The position numbers were made by a program, and so were the translations under genes. The notes beneath the pieces are model-generated. The model had not been told where the DNA came from. It worked only from the letters and a program-made list of their open reading frames with translations, and made no database searches. Shown in pieces: positions 1 to 10,327 of a stretch of DNA of 64,000 bases; the first letter of the stretch is position 1; every line of letters starts with the position of its first letter. The stretch comes from Chloroflexota bacterium (lineage in GTDB: Bacteria > Chloroflexota > Chloroflexia > Thermomicrobiales > UBA6265), in assembly GCA_023389575.1 (NCBI GenBank), contig JAEWEG010000018.1, positions 186,001-250,000 on the forward strand, written 5' to 3'.

Positions 1-1871
1 GAACGCTACCGGGCCGTCGAGCAGCAATACGATGTCGTCGTCATCGTCGGCTCCGACTACACCGATATCTCCACGCCGACCGAGTTGAGCTTCAACGCCC
101 GCGTCGCCGTCAACCTCGGGGCGCCCGTCCTGCTGGTGCTCAGCGGTCGCCGCCAGGGCGAGCATGCCCCCACCAATACGCCCGTGTTCCTCGGTTCGGC
201 CCGCCCGGCGGACGAGATGGGCCAGGTCGCGGAGGTCACCGTCGCCGAACTCGACCTGGCGCACGCCCAACTCGCGGCCATCATCGCCAATCGGGTCGAT
301 CCCGATCAGCTTGGCGACGTCCGCGACGCGATCCGCGCGGCGATCGCCCCTCAGCACGACGTCCCGGTCTGGTCGCTCCCGGAAGATCCCGTCCTCGTCG
401 CCCCCACGCTTCGCGCCCTGATGGATGCGCTCGATGGCACCCTCCGCCAGGGCGAATCCGACCTGCTCGACCGCGACGTGCTCGGCGTCGTCGTCTCCGC
501 GATGTCGATGGAGAACGTGCTGACTCGGCTGGTCCAGGGCTCCGTCGTCATCGTTCCCGGCGACCGCCCGGAGGTGCTGCTGGCCGTGCTCATGGCCAAC
601 GAGGCTGGAACCTTCCCCGCGCTGACCGGCGTCATCCTCAACGGCGGGTTCGAACTGTCGCCAACCATCGAGCGGCTGCTCGCCGGTCACGCCGTCGACC
701 TGCCGATCATCGAAACCGACCACAACACCTTCGACACGGTCTTTCGCATCGTTCGAACGCGTGGCCGTCTCGCGGCCGAGTCCCATCGCAAGCTCGACCT
801 GGCGCTGGCCCTCTTCGAGCAGAACGTCGAGTCGTCCGAAATCCTGGCGCTCCTCGAGGTCGACCACGACGAGGTGGTCACGCCACTGATGTTTGAATAT
901 GAGTTGCTGGACCGCGCTCGCGCCAACCGCAAGCACATCGTCCTTCCTGAAGGCGAGGACGACCGCATCCTTCGTGCCGCCAGTACCCTGCTTCTCCGCA
1001 AGGCCGCCGACATCACCATCCTGGGCGACGCCGCCGACATCAACGCCCGCTCCAGCCGCCTCGACCTCGACCTCAGCGCGGCGACGATCCTTAGCCCGTT
1101 CGATCCGGAGTTGCGCGAGCGATTCGCCCAGGCCTATGCCGAACTTAGGGCCCACAAGGGCGTCACCGTCGAGGCCGCGCGTGACATCGTCACCGACGTG
1201 TCGTATTTCGGCACCATGATGGTTCACCTCGGTCTCGCCGATGGCATGGTTTCCGGCGCGACCCACACCACCGCTCACACCATTCGCCCCGCCTTCGAGG
1301 TCATCAAGACCACGCCCGATGTCTCGATTGTCTCCAGCGTCTTCCTGATGTGCCTCGCCGACCGGGTGCTCGTCTATGGCGATTGCGCGGTGATCCCCAA
1401 TCCGACCGCCGAGCAATTGGCTGATATCGCGATTTCGTCCGCCCGAACCGCCCGCGAGTTCGGCATCGAGCCGAGGGTCGCCATGCTGTCGTACTCCACT
1501 GGCGAGTCCGGCTCGGGCGATGATGTCGCCAAGGTTCGCGCCGCCACCGCGCTCGTCCGCGAGCGAGCGCCGGACCTCCCGGTCGAGGGCCCGATCCAGT
1601 ACGACGCCGCCGCCGACGCCACGGTCGCCGCCGCCAAGATGCCCGACTCCGACGTCGCTGGGCATGCCACGGTCTTCATCTTTCCCGACCTCAACACCGG
1701 AAACAACACGTACAAGGCGGTTCAGCGCAGCGCGGGGGCCGTCGCGATCGGACCGGTGCTCCAGGGGCTGCGGAAACCGATCAACGACCTCTCCCGGGGT
1801 GCCCTGGTGAAGGACATCGTCAACACCGTCGCGATCACCGCCATCCAGGCCCAGGAAATGGATAGCCCGGA

Positions 1872-1875
<4 letters not shown>
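1..1875 (+). CDS. pta: Phosphate acetyltransferase, 5' end cut by window edge
   Basis: Converts acetyl-CoA and phosphate to acetyl phosphate, the first step of the Pta-AckA acetate/ATP pathway in the cytoplasm. The frame is open from base 1, so the true start lies upstream; an internal TTG at 85 is not a convincing start. The 624 visible residues show the tail of a P-loop BioD-like domain, a DRTGG domain (about residues 155-255) and the PTA_PTB catalytic domain from about residue 297 (KHIVLPEGEDDRI). Near the C-terminus are FPDLNTGNNTYKA and GPVLQGLRKPINDLSRGA, typical of the active-site region. This is the long E. coli-like architecture. The stop overlaps the ackA start (ATGA), so the two are translationally coupled. 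Confidence 0.96.
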
Positions 1876-3065
<1,190 letters not shown>

Positions 3066-3166
3066 GGCCAAGAGCCACGCCCAAGCAACTGTGCCGGTCG
3101 TGGATACCGGCGTGCCTTCTCAAGGTGTGTAGATGACATAAAGGCGAAATCGCCATCGGCTCGGAA

Positions 3167-3835
3167 CTAGTCAAGCGTCTTGTCTTCCATCTCCCAGGCG
3201 TGGTCCATGAGGTGAAATGCGGTGTGCCGCAACAGGAACTGCAACTCCCAGGTCCTGGCCTTCCTGCCCTCCGCGTTGTATTCGCGAAACGCCGCGAGGT
3301 AGGCCTCTCGGTGCGTTCGCCGGCCCTCAGACGTCAATTGCACGCCCTCGGGCGTCTTGACGTCTACCTTCACCGCGAACTGCGTGCGTTCGCAGCCGAG
3401 GGTGTGATTGATGATCTCGTCCCGGTCCCGACCGCCGCCGCGCGGTCCCTTCCGCATTTCCGGCGACACCCGGGCCGCCACATCGTCGAAGTACGCCCAG
3501 CAGCCCTGCAGGAGCGCAAGCTTGCGCTCCAGGTCATCCTCGCTCATCGGCCCGATCTCGCCCGGGGAGGGGCTGAAGGAGATGCCCCAGAAATCGGTCG
3601 ACCCCGTTCCCACGTACCGGTCCACCACATCGAGGGCGCCCGCTGCGTTAAATTCTGAAGCGAGACCCGCCAGGACCGCCACCGGCCGATAGCGCTCGCG
3701 ATAGGCCTCAAGCGTCGCTATCGCGTCGTCCTCGGATTTGGCCCCCCGGCTCCAGCCCGGCCACGCGGGCGCATAGGCCACGAATTCCCTGCCCTTGGGG
3801 CCGCGTTCGAGCGCCGCCCGTACCGCATCGCCCAT
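3167..3835 (-). CDS. DinB-like protein with HicB-like N-terminus (copy 1)
   Basis: 222 residues. The ATG at 3835 is chosen because AAGGAG lies 7 nt upstream; the frame continues upstream only through the previous gene. The N-terminus (FVAYAPAWPGWSRGAKSEDDAIATLEAY) has the strand-turn-strand-helix look of HicB-like folds. The C-terminal half looks like a DinB/YfiT four-helix bundle, with conserved His in IINHTLGCERTQF and HTAFHLMDHAWEMED, which in that superfamily bind a metal. It is 4 bp downstream of, and paralogous to, the next upstream gene, so the pair is a tandem duplication in one operon. Function is unknown; thiol-dependent transferase activity is a family-level guess only. Confidence 0.8.
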   Translation of the reverse strand: MGDAVRAALERGPKGREFVAYAPAWPGWSRGAKSEDDAIATLEAYRERYRPVAVLAGLASEFNAAGALDVVDRYVGTGSTDFWGISFSPSPGEIGPMSEDDLERKLALLQGCWAYFDDVAARVSPEMRKGPRGGGRDRDEIINHTLGCERTQFAVKVDVKTPEGVQLTSEGRRTHREAYLAAFREYNAEGRKARTWELQFLLRHTAFHLMDHAWEMEDKTLD

Positions 3836-3839
3836 GCCG

Positions 3840-4505
3840 TCACTCCTTCGAAAGATCCTTGTCCTGCATTTCCCACGCGTGATCCAGTAGGTGCCACGCC
3901 ATGCGTCGGATAACGTAGCGCACGGGCCACTTCCGGCCTTCCAGACGAGTATTCGGGCCAAGCTCGCGCAGGGCGGCGAGGACCGCCTCCCGGTGCTCGG
4001 CCAGTGCTCCGGCGTCGTCGATGGGAAGCTCGATCCGCTTCATGCCAAGACTTGTCGCATAGCCGCGCTCGGCCTGGAACACGTGGTCGATAATCGGGTC
4101 CCGATCGCGTCCGCCACCGCGTGGCCCCCTGCGCAACTCAGGGCTCACGCTGGCCGCCACCTGGTCGAAGAATGTCCAACAGCTTTCCAGGATGGCGATT
4201 TGCCGCTCCAGTTCTTCGCCCTCGATCGGCGTTTCTTCGGAAGCGGCGACCTGACCCGGAACCCCGAAGTCGGTTTGTCCATCCCCGGCCTGCTCCTCCA
4301 CCACCTCGATCCGTGGCGTCCCCTCCGGCAACTGCACCTTGCCAGTGGTGGCGAGGACGGCGGCGAACCGTTCTCGATAGTCGAGCAGCGCGGCGATCGC
4401 GTTGTCGCTCGTCTTCTTGCCTCCACGGCTCCATCCCGGCCAGTCCAGGGCCGAGGCGAACGCCTTCTGCTTGCCGGTTTCCATCACGATGCGGAGGTCC
4501 GCCAT
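3840..4505 (-). CDS. DinB-like protein with HicB-like N-terminus (copy 2)
   Basis: 221 residues starting at ATG 4505, with GGAAGGA about 6 nt upstream; the longer frame to 4565 lacks such support. It shares the layout of its downstream neighbour: LDWPGWSRGGKKTSDNAIAAL at the N-terminus, then FDQVAASVSPELRRGPRGGGRDRD, IIDHVFQAERGY and RMAWHLLDHAWEMQDKDL. The His residues in the last two segments fit a DinB metal site. Being first, it probably heads the two-gene unit. The terminator hairpin at 4617 isolates it from the HAAS gene upstream. Substrate and role are unknown. Confidence 0.8.
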   Translation of the reverse strand: MADLRIVMETGKQKAFASALDWPGWSRGGKKTSDNAIAALLDYRERFAAVLATTGKVQLPEGTPRIEVVEEQAGDGQTDFGVPGQVAASEETPIEGEELERQIAILESCWTFFDQVAASVSPELRRGPRGGGRDRDPIIDHVFQAERGYATSLGMKRIELPIDDAGALAEHREAVLAALRELGPNTRLEGRKWPVRYVIRRMAWHLLDHAWEMQDKDLSKE

Positions 4506-4616
4506 GTCGATCCTTCCATTCCCAGGGACCCTTGCGGTCGCCATGTCGCTTGGCCAACTTCCCATACGGTAGCTGGCCTGGGGGACAGTCCCTGTCCGCT
4601 CTTCGATCCGCTCACC

Positions 4617-4648
4617 AAAACGGGCGAGTGGAGTGCTCCACTCGCCCG
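4617..4648 (-). terminator. Rho-independent terminator of the padR-HAAS unit
   Basis: A perfect 13-bp stem (CGGGCGAGTGGAG with its complement, 2-nt spacer at the tip) lies just past the HAAS gene. Read on the minus strand it is followed by TTTT, as expected for an intrinsic terminator of the padR-HAAS operon. Confidence 0.8.
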
Positions 4649-4678
4649 ATTCAGGTACTTGTGCGATTCGCCCGCGGG

Positions 4679-5701
4679 TTACGCCGCCGTGCTCGAGACC
4701 GTCCGTTGCCGTTCCAGCTCACGAGAACCCCGCCAGGCTTCCCACACCTCCCAGGCGTTGATCGCGATCAGGATCAGGGCGGCGATCCAGTTCGCCGATC
4801 CACCGGCCGCCCACCAATCGGCGTTGGTGGAGTCGTCGATCCGCCGCGCGAGGTCCAGGTTGAAGATCGGTTCGCTCACCGCCAGGGCGATCACATAGAT
4901 CGTCCACAGCAGGGACTCGACCACCGTCAGCATCACCATGGGGCGGGTCCAGTAGCCGCTGATGTAGCGGATGACGGCCGCGGCGATCGAGATGACCAGC
5001 AGAGCATAGAATCCGGCCACCCAGGCCGCGCCGAGGTCCGGGTTGAGCGCCGGAAGATGCTCGTACGAGTCGTTGATCCCCCGCACGAACGCGCCGATGC
5101 CGTTCTCCCATTGCACGAAGGCCAGCACACCGAACACCACGGAAGTGACCACCGACAGGACGGTATCGCCAAGGCCAATCTGGCGGCCATGGGCCGGGCG
5201 GTCCGGGAGATCGTCAACGGACCATGCGCCATACAGCGATTCCGGACCGTCCATCCCCGAGGTTCGCTCGGCGATGACGAATCCCAGCGTCACCCAGAAC
5301 AACACCTGGATGCCGACTTCGAACACGGCGCCGATCCCGCTGCCCAGGATGTCGCCAAGGTCACTGTCGCTATCCGCGATGGTCACGAGCATCGCGATCA
5401 CCGCGATGAGAGGCACGGCGATCGTCAGGACACGCTTCATCACCTCGACGTAGGACGGGTACCACCCGGGTCCGATCAGGTAGCGCTTGCGCTCATGATA
5501 GGAATCCGCGAGCCGGGCCGGGTTGCCCAGTTCAGTGAGGACGGCGCGAATGGCCTCGTCCTCCGGTTCCCCGTTTTCCACGCGCGGCGTCACCATCTCG
5601 TCGATCGCGCCGCGAATATCCCTGCCCACGTCAAGTCGCCGGTCTTCCGGTATCCGGTCCAGCGCCGCCGCCACGTAACGTTCGATCAACTGAGTAGTCA
5701 T
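4679..5701 (-). CDS. HAAS-domain integral membrane protein
   Basis: 340 residues. The N-terminal 80 residues (LIERYVAAALDRIPEDRRLDVG, then GEPEDEAIRAVLTELGNPARLADSY) form a helical HAAS/permease-prefix module that typically accompanies PadR regulators. They are followed by about six to seven hydrophobic segments (for example RVLTIAVPLIAVIAMLVTIA and VGIQVLFWVTLGFVI). The start overlaps the padR stop by 4 bp (ATGA), so expression is coupled. By analogy with PadR-HAAS pairs it is a membrane sensor or effector whose level PadR sets; the ligand is unknown. Confidence 0.85.
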   Translation of the reverse strand: MTTQLIERYVAAALDRIPEDRRLDVGRDIRGAIDEMVTPRVENGEPEDEAIRAVLTELGNPARLADSYHERKRYLIGPGWYPSYVEVMKRVLTIAVPLIAVIAMLVTIADSDSDLGDILGSGIGAVFEVGIQVLFWVTLGFVIAERTSGMDGPESLYGAWSVDDLPDRPAHGRQIGLGDTVLSVVTSVVFGVLAFVQWENGIGAFVRGINDSYEHLPALNPDLGAAWVAGFYALLVISIAAAVIRYISGYWTRPMVMLTVVESLLWTIYVIALAVSEPIFNLDLARRIDDSTNADWWAAGGSANWIAALILIAINAWEVWEAWRGSRELERQRTVSSTAA

Positions 5702-6045
5702 GCCTGGTCATCCATTTCCAGCAGTGCATTGAGCGAGTCGGCCAATCGGCTCCATTCCTTGGCCAGAAGCGCCACCAGCGCTTCCCCGGTGTCACTCGTG
5801 CGGTAGTACTTGCGAGGTCGGGCCTCGTCCGTGGTCCACTCCGCGATGAGCAGACCCTGCCCCTCCAGCCGCCGGAGAAGCGGATACAACGTGTTGGCCT
5901 CCACCTCGATTCCGGCGGCGTTGAGGTGCTCCAGCAGGGCATAGCCGTACTGTGGGGTTCGCAACAGCGAAAGCACGGCTGTCACCACCGATCCGCGTCG
6001 TATTTCCTGGTATTGCGATTGGACAAGCGCATCGTTCGTATCCAT
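5698..6045 (-). CDS. PadR-family transcriptional regulator
   Basis: 115 residues from ATG 6045. The winged-helix PadR signature is clear: EIRRGSVVTAVLSLLRTPQYGYALLEHL, then EVEANTLYPLLRRLEGQGLL and RPRKYYRTSDTGEALV, with a short C-terminal dimerisation helix. It is a cytoplasmic repressor, probably of its own operon, since a palindromic operator covers its promoter. The predicted -10 lies 6 nt from the ATG with no SD, so the mRNA is probably leaderless. The frame extends upstream to 6159, but that extension crosses the promoter and is not expected to be translated. Confidence 0.92.
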   Translation of the reverse strand: MDTNDALVQSQYQEIRRGSVVTAVLSLLRTPQYGYALLEHLNAAGIEVEANTLYPLLRRLEGQGLLIAEWTTDEARPRKYYRTSDTGEALVALLAKEWSRLADSLNALLEMDDQA

Positions 6046-6051
6046 GAGGAC

Positions 6052-6081
6052 ACTATAGTGTATGACACACACTATAGTCAA
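6052..6081 (-). promoter_or_regulatory. padR promoter with overlapping inverted-repeat operator
   Basis: Minus strand: -35 TTGACT (6081-6076), 18-bp spacer, -10 TATAGT (6057-6052), then 6 nt to the ATG. Two copies of the palindrome ACTATAGT (6052-6059 and 6071-6078) form the inverted repeat ACTATAGTG-N9-CACTATAGT over both promoter boxes. This is well placed for PadR autorepression. Confidence 0.75.
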
Positions 6082-6122
6082 GGGCACACTGATGTGTTGG
6101 ATGTCGATACCTGGCCCGAGGT

Positions 6123-6182
6123 CCGTTAAGCGGGAAAACGGGCAGGTGGATTGCTCCACCCGCCCGTTTTCTCGCTTAACGG
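6123..6182 (-). terminator. Long hairpin terminator after dnaK
   Basis: A 28-bp stem with two mismatches/wobbles and a 4-nt loop (TTGC) lies 40 bp past the dnaK stop. Its arms begin CCGTTAAGCG. The lower stem contains CCCGTTTT. It ends the hrcA-grpE-dnaK operon ahead of padR. Confidence 0.8.
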
Positions 6183-6221
6183 AAGGTCGCCGTTGACCTC
6201 CTCTGTCAAAGCCGTTCTGGA

Positions 6222-8180
6222 CTACTGCTTGTTGTCGTCCTCGTTGATCTCGCGGAACTCGCCCTCGACTGTGGACTCGTCCTCGGTCGAGGCCTGTCCG
6301 CCGTCCTGGCTCGCGCCCTCGAACGGGTTGCCGAAGTCGGCGCCTTCTCCGTCCGCGCCACCGGCGGCGGCCGCCGCCTCGTACATCGCCGTCGACGCCT
6401 TCTGTAGCGCTTCCACCAGCTCTTCGTGGGCTGGCTTCAGGCGGTCGATGTTCTCGCGGTCGTTCTCGAGGATGTCCTTGACCGCCGCGATCTTGGTGTC
6501 GAGTTCGGCCTTGGTTTCCGACGGGATCTTGTCGCCGTGCTCTTCCAGGGTCTTCTCGGCCTGGAACACGAAGCTCTCGGCCTGGTTCCGGGTCTCGATG
6601 CCCTCGCGTCGCTGCCGGTCTTCCTCGGCATGCGCCTCGGCTTCCTGCACCATTCGCTCGACTTCGTCGTTCGAGAGACCGGACGATCCAGTGATCGTGA
6701 TCTTCTGCTCCTTGTTCGTGGCCGAGTCCTTCGCGGTCACGTTCAGGATGCCGTTGGCGTCGATGTCGAAGGTCACTTCGATCTTCGGCACGCCCCGCGG
6801 CGCGGCGGGGATGCCATCGAGGATGAAGCGTCCCAGGCTCTTGTTGTCGGTCGCCATCGGGCGCTCGCCCTGCAGCACGTTGATCTCAACCTGCGGCTGG
6901 TTGTCCGAGGCGGTGGTGAAGCTCTGGCTCTTGCGGGCCGGAATCGTCGTGTTCCGCTCGATCAGCGGCGTGGCGACGCCACCGAGCGTTTCGATGGAGA
7001 GCGTCAGCGGGGTCACGTCGAGCAGGAGGATGTCCTTGACGTCGCCGCCGAGCACACCGCCCTGGATCGCCGCGCCGAGGGCGACCACTTCGTCGGGGTT
7101 GATGCCCTTGTGCGGCTCCTTGCCGAAAAAGTCCTTCACCTGCTGCTGAACCAGCGGCATGCGGGTCATGCCACCCACCAGCAGGGTTTCGTCCACGTCC
7201 GACTTGCTGATCTCGGCGTCCTTGAGGGCCGCCGTCATCGGGGTAAGCGTTCGCGCCACCAGGCCACCGACCAGCGACTCCATCTTCGCCCGGGTGAGGG
7301 GGATGTTGAGGTGCTTCGGGCCGCTGGCGTCCGCGGTCACGAACGGCAGGTTGATGTCGGTCTGCTGCGTGCTGGAAAGCTCGATCTTGGCCTTCTCGGC
7401 CGCTTCCTTCAGTCGCTGGAGCGCCATCCGGTCCTGCCGCAGGTCGATGCCTTCCTGCTTCTTGAACTCGTCGGCCATCCAGTCGATCAGCACCTGGTCG
7501 AAGTCATCACCACCGAGGTGGGTGTCGCCGTTCGTCGCCAGCACCTGGAACACGCCGTCCGACAGGTCGAGGATCGAGATGTCGTAGGTGCCGCCACCAA
7601 GGTCGTACACCGCGACCTTCTCTTCGCCCTTCTTGTCGAGGCCATAGGCCAGGGCGGAGGCGGTCGGCTCGTTGATGATGCGGAGCACTTCCAGGCCGGC
7701 GATGCGGCCGGCGTCCTTGGTCGCGTCGCGCTGGGCATTGTCGAAGTACGCCGGAACGGTGATCACGGCCTTGTCCACCGTTTCGCCCAGGTAGGCTTCG
7801 GCGTCGGCCTTCAGCTTCTGCAGGATCATCGCCGAGATTTCCTGCGGGCTGTACCAGCGGTCGCCCATCTTCACCTGCACGTCGCCGTTGTCGGCCGCCT
7901 TGACCTGGTAGGGCACCAGATCCTTGTCTCGGGCCACGGCCGGGTCGTTGAACTTGCGGCCAACGAACCGCTTCACCGAGAACACGGTGTTGTCGGGGTT
8001 GGTCACGGCCTGGCGGCGGGCGAACCGGCCAACCAGGCGCTCGCCGCTCGAGGTCACGGCGACCACCGAAGGGGTTACGCGCTCGCCCTCGGCGTTGGGG
8101 ATGATCGTCGGCTCGCCGCCTTCGATGGTCGCCATCGCCGAGTTCGTGGTTCCAAGGTCAATACCAATCGTTCTTCCCAT
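6222..8180 (-). CDS. dnaK: Chaperone DnaK (Hsp70)
   Basis: 652-residue ATP-dependent chaperone. The N-terminal ATPase domain shows GIDLGTTNSAMA, the linker hinge VLLLDVTPLTLSIETLGG (the sequence reads DILLLDVTPL), and the substrate-binding domain with GERPMATDNKSLGRF. A helical lid and a short acidic tail (EINEDDNKQ) follow. AAAGGA lies 8-9 nt upstream of the ATG at 8180. It is the last gene of hrcA-grpE-dnaK, under CIRCE control. Its usual partner dnaJ is absent; the long hairpin follows directly. Confidence 0.99.
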   Translation of the reverse strand: MGRTIGIDLGTTNSAMATIEGGEPTIIPNAEGERVTPSVVAVTSSGERLVGRFARRQAVTNPDNTVFSVKRFVGRKFNDPAVARDKDLVPYQVKAADNGDVQVKMGDRWYSPQEISAMILQKLKADAEAYLGETVDKAVITVPAYFDNAQRDATKDAGRIAGLEVLRIINEPTASALAYGLDKKGEEKVAVYDLGGGTYDISILDLSDGVFQVLATNGDTHLGGDDFDQVLIDWMADEFKKQEGIDLRQDRMALQRLKEAAEKAKIELSSTQQTDINLPFVTADASGPKHLNIPLTRAKMESLVGGLVARTLTPMTAALKDAEISKSDVDETLLVGGMTRMPLVQQQVKDFFGKEPHKGINPDEVVALGAAIQGGVLGGDVKDILLLDVTPLTLSIETLGGVATPLIERNTTIPARKSQSFTTASDNQPQVEINVLQGERPMATDNKSLGRFILDGIPAAPRGVPKIEVTFDIDANGILNVTAKDSATNKEQKITITGSSGLSNDEVERMVQEAEAHAEEDRQRREGIETRNQAESFVFQAEKTLEEHGDKIPSETKAELDTKIAAVKDILENDRENIDRLKPAHEELVEALQKASTAMYEAAAAAGGADGEGADFGNPFEGASQDGGQASTEDESTVEGEFREINEDDNKQ

Positions 8181-8253
8181 TCGTCATGTTCCTTTCCAGG
8201 ATGTTCCGAGATGTTTTCGCTGGGCGCCTGGGTTTCAGGATCCGCGCGGAGCG

Positions 8254-8856
8254 TCAGGCGTCGAACGTCTCCGGGGTTTCGTTGTCTTCTTCAAGCGGTG
8301 CGCCGGTCTTCACCATCGCCGGGCGAACCAGCGTGTCGCCGATCCGATATCCGTGCTGGTAAATCTCGACCACCGTGCTGCCATCGGTGCCTGGCTCGGT
8401 CGCCACGGCCTCGTGAACCGAGGGGTCAAACGGCTGCCCCAGGGCATCCACCTTCGTCACGCCAAGGCGCTCGAAAATGCCGTTCAGCTTGGCCTGGATC
8501 ATTTCCACGCCCTGCACGAAGCTCGCCGCCGATCCATCGGTGGGAGCCACCGTCATCGCGCGCTCGAAATCGTCCAGCACGGGGAGGAACTGGGCCGCCA
8601 CGTCCTTGGTCACGAACTGCCGGATCTGCGCCCGTTCCTGGTCGTTCCGGCGCCGGAAGTTGACGAACTCGGCCCGGCTGCGCTGCAACTGGTCCAGGTA
8701 GTCGTCACGTTCGGCCGCGATTCTCGCCAGGTCATCCTCTGGCTCCGGCTCGATGCCGGCGTCGTCCACCGGGACTTCTGGGGTTTCGAATTCTTCATCA
8801 CCTGGTTCGTGCTCGCCTGGAGCTTTCGGCCAGGTGGGATGGTCACTGTTTGACAC
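8254..8856 (-). CDS. grpE: Nucleotide exchange factor GrpE
   Basis: 200-residue co-chaperone that releases ADP from DnaK. An acidic disordered N-terminus (about residues 1-40) precedes a long helix (LARIAAERDDYLDQLQRSRAEFVNFRRRNDQER) and the C-terminal beta domain ending in GYRIGDTLVRPAMVKT, the GrpE signature. The start is GTG at 8856, supported by AGGAG 8 nt upstream. It lies between hrcA and dnaK with 70-110 bp gaps and is co-transcribed with them. Confidence 0.98.
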   Translation of the reverse strand: MSNSDHPTWPKAPGEHEPGDEEFETPEVPVDDAGIEPEPEDDLARIAAERDDYLDQLQRSRAEFVNFRRRNDQERAQIRQFVTKDVAAQFLPVLDDFERAMTVAPTDGSAASFVQGVEMIQAKLNGIFERLGVTKVDALGQPFDPSVHEAVATEPGTDGSTVVEIYQHGYRIGDTLVRPAMVKTGAPLEEDNETPETFDA

Positions 8857-8962
8857 GCCCCGCTCCTGCTATGCCGGTTGGCTACGCGCCAGCCAGCCTC
8901 AAACGATCCGTCATTTCATGCGATCCGCGATGGCGCGGAACCGGTTTCTGTTTCCGTGAATG

Positions 8963-10006
8963 TCAGGAGGAATACAGGTCCTCCATCAGGTCGCTCATGA
9001 GCCTGGCCATGTAACGAACGGACGAAATCGATCTCCAGTAGGACATCCGGGTCGGCCCCAGCACCCCAAGGATGCCGGTTACCTCGCCATTGATTCCGTA
9101 CGTGGCCATCACCACGCCAAACTGTCGCAGGGCATCGGCCGGGTTCTCGTCGCCGATGAACACCTGCACTTCCTTGCCGAACGTCAGTTGGGGGAGCAAC
9201 GCCCCCAGAAGCGAACCGCCTCGCAGCAGTTCCAGCACGCTTTGCGCGCCCTCGCCGGAGAATTCCGGCTGGCCCAGGATGTTCTCGATCCCGGAATGCC
9301 GTAGTTGCGTGTGTTCCACCGAATGCAGGCCACGGAGTCCAAACTCCACCTGCTCCAGCACGAACCTCGCCAGCGGTGTCGAACCAATCACCCTCGAGGC
9401 GATCTCGTCGGCGTTCAGGCCTCGCGTTTCCGCGACGAGCGAGTCGGCCAGCCTGCTGAGTTCCGCCTGGTCCGTGTCCTCGGGCAGGTGAACCATGATC
9501 TGGCGCACGGCGGTTTCCTGGGTGACCAGGATCAGCAGCGCCAGCCGCGGCTGCAACGAAATCAGTTCGAAGTGCCGGATGCGTGGAACCAGCGTTCTCG
9601 GCGCCGATACGATCGACACGTTGCCCGCCGTCTCCGCCAGCACGGATGCCGCGAAGTCCACCCACTGGTCGAGCTGGGCTTCCACCTGCCGGAACTGGTG
9701 CCGGATCATGATCTGGTCGCCGGAGGAAAGCTCCGGTGGCCCCATGAGTTCGTGCACGTAGTACCGGTAGCCATGATCCGTCGGAACCCGCCCACCAGAG
9801 GTGTGCGGCTGCTGGACGTAGCCAGCCTGTTCCAGTTCGCCCATCTCGTTCCGGATGGTGGCCGAAGATACGCCCACCGGGTATCGCTCGGTGAGCGTTT
9901 TCGATCCCACCGGTCGACCCGTGGCGACGTATTCCTGAACTATCAACTTCAGAATCGCCCGCTGCCGTTCCGACAACGGTGGGGATTCCTGCTGATATGC
10001 GTCCAC
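8963..10006 (-). CDS. hrcA: Heat-inducible transcription repressor HrcA
   Basis: 347 residues. An N-terminal winged helix (ERQRAILKLIVQEYVATGRPVGSKTLTE, then VSSATIRNEMGELEQAGYVQQPHTSGGRVPT) is followed by the GAF-like HrcA domain, ending in LGPTRMSYWRSISSVRYMARLMSD. It binds CIRCE and represses the operon; GroEL usually assists it. The start is GTG 10006, with AGGAG about 10 nt upstream. A perfect CIRCE lies 22 bp upstream, so the operon is self-repressed. Confidence 0.98.
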   Translation of the reverse strand: MDAYQQESPPLSERQRAILKLIVQEYVATGRPVGSKTLTERYPVGVSSATIRNEMGELEQAGYVQQPHTSGGRVPTDHGYRYYVHELMGPPELSSGDQIMIRHQFRQVEAQLDQWVDFAASVLAETAGNVSIVSAPRTLVPRIRHFELISLQPRLALLILVTQETAVRQIMVHLPEDTDQAELSRLADSLVAETRGLNADEIASRVIGSTPLARFVLEQVEFGLRGLHSVEHTQLRHSGIENILGQPEFSGEGAQSVLELLRGGSLLGALLPQLTFGKEVQVFIGDENPADALRQFGVVMATYGINGEVTGILGVLGPTRMSYWRSISSVRYMARLMSDLMEDLYSS

Positions 10007-10027
10007 GCTGACGGTCTCCTGGCTACG

Positions 10028-10054
10028 TTAGCACTCTGAAAACGAGAGTGCTAA
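10028..10054. promoter_or_regulatory. CIRCE operator
   Basis: Perfect consensus TTAGCACTC-N9-GAGTGCTAA between the predicted hrcA transcription start and its start codon. This is the HrcA binding site. Confidence 0.98.
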
Positions 10055-10062
10055 CACAATGA

Positions 10063-10092
10063 ACGATACCAACCCTGACCACCTTGTGTCAA
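10063..10092 (-). promoter_or_regulatory. Promoter of hrcA-grpE-dnaK
   Basis: Minus strand: -35 TTGACA (10092-10087), 18-bp spacer, -10 TATCGT (10068-10063). The start point would fall just upstream of CIRCE, so HrcA would block early elongation or promoter clearance. The rest of 10093-10327 holds no convincing gene. Confidence 0.75.
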
Positions 10093-10327
10093 GGTTGAAT
10101 CACCGCTAACCTGCCTGGATTTCAACCGATTTCATCGAACCCGATTGCGTCGCACGCCGCCACCCGAACGAGAGATCCATGCGCCTCCGGATGGCACTTT
10201 GGGACATCATCTGTCTGTGGTTGACCATGGCGTCCAGGGTGACGGTCGAGCGGTACACGCCCGCAATGGCGTCTCGCGCCGATGGCCGGACCAGACGAGG
10301 GGTCATCGTCCCGCCGTGGATTCTGGG

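Noticed and set aside
85..87. TTG as the start of pta
   Set aside because: The frame is open to base 1 and the residues before it (IVGSDYTD) continue the P-loop domain; the gene is cut by the edge.
4582..4597. Short palindrome GGGACAGTCCC near the DinB-like gene
   Set aside because: Too short and without position support for an operator; could be chance.
10106..10306. 66-codon minus-strand frame between the small membrane gene and hrcA
   Set aside because: Poor SD, no family features, and it sits in the upstream region of the heat-shock promoter.
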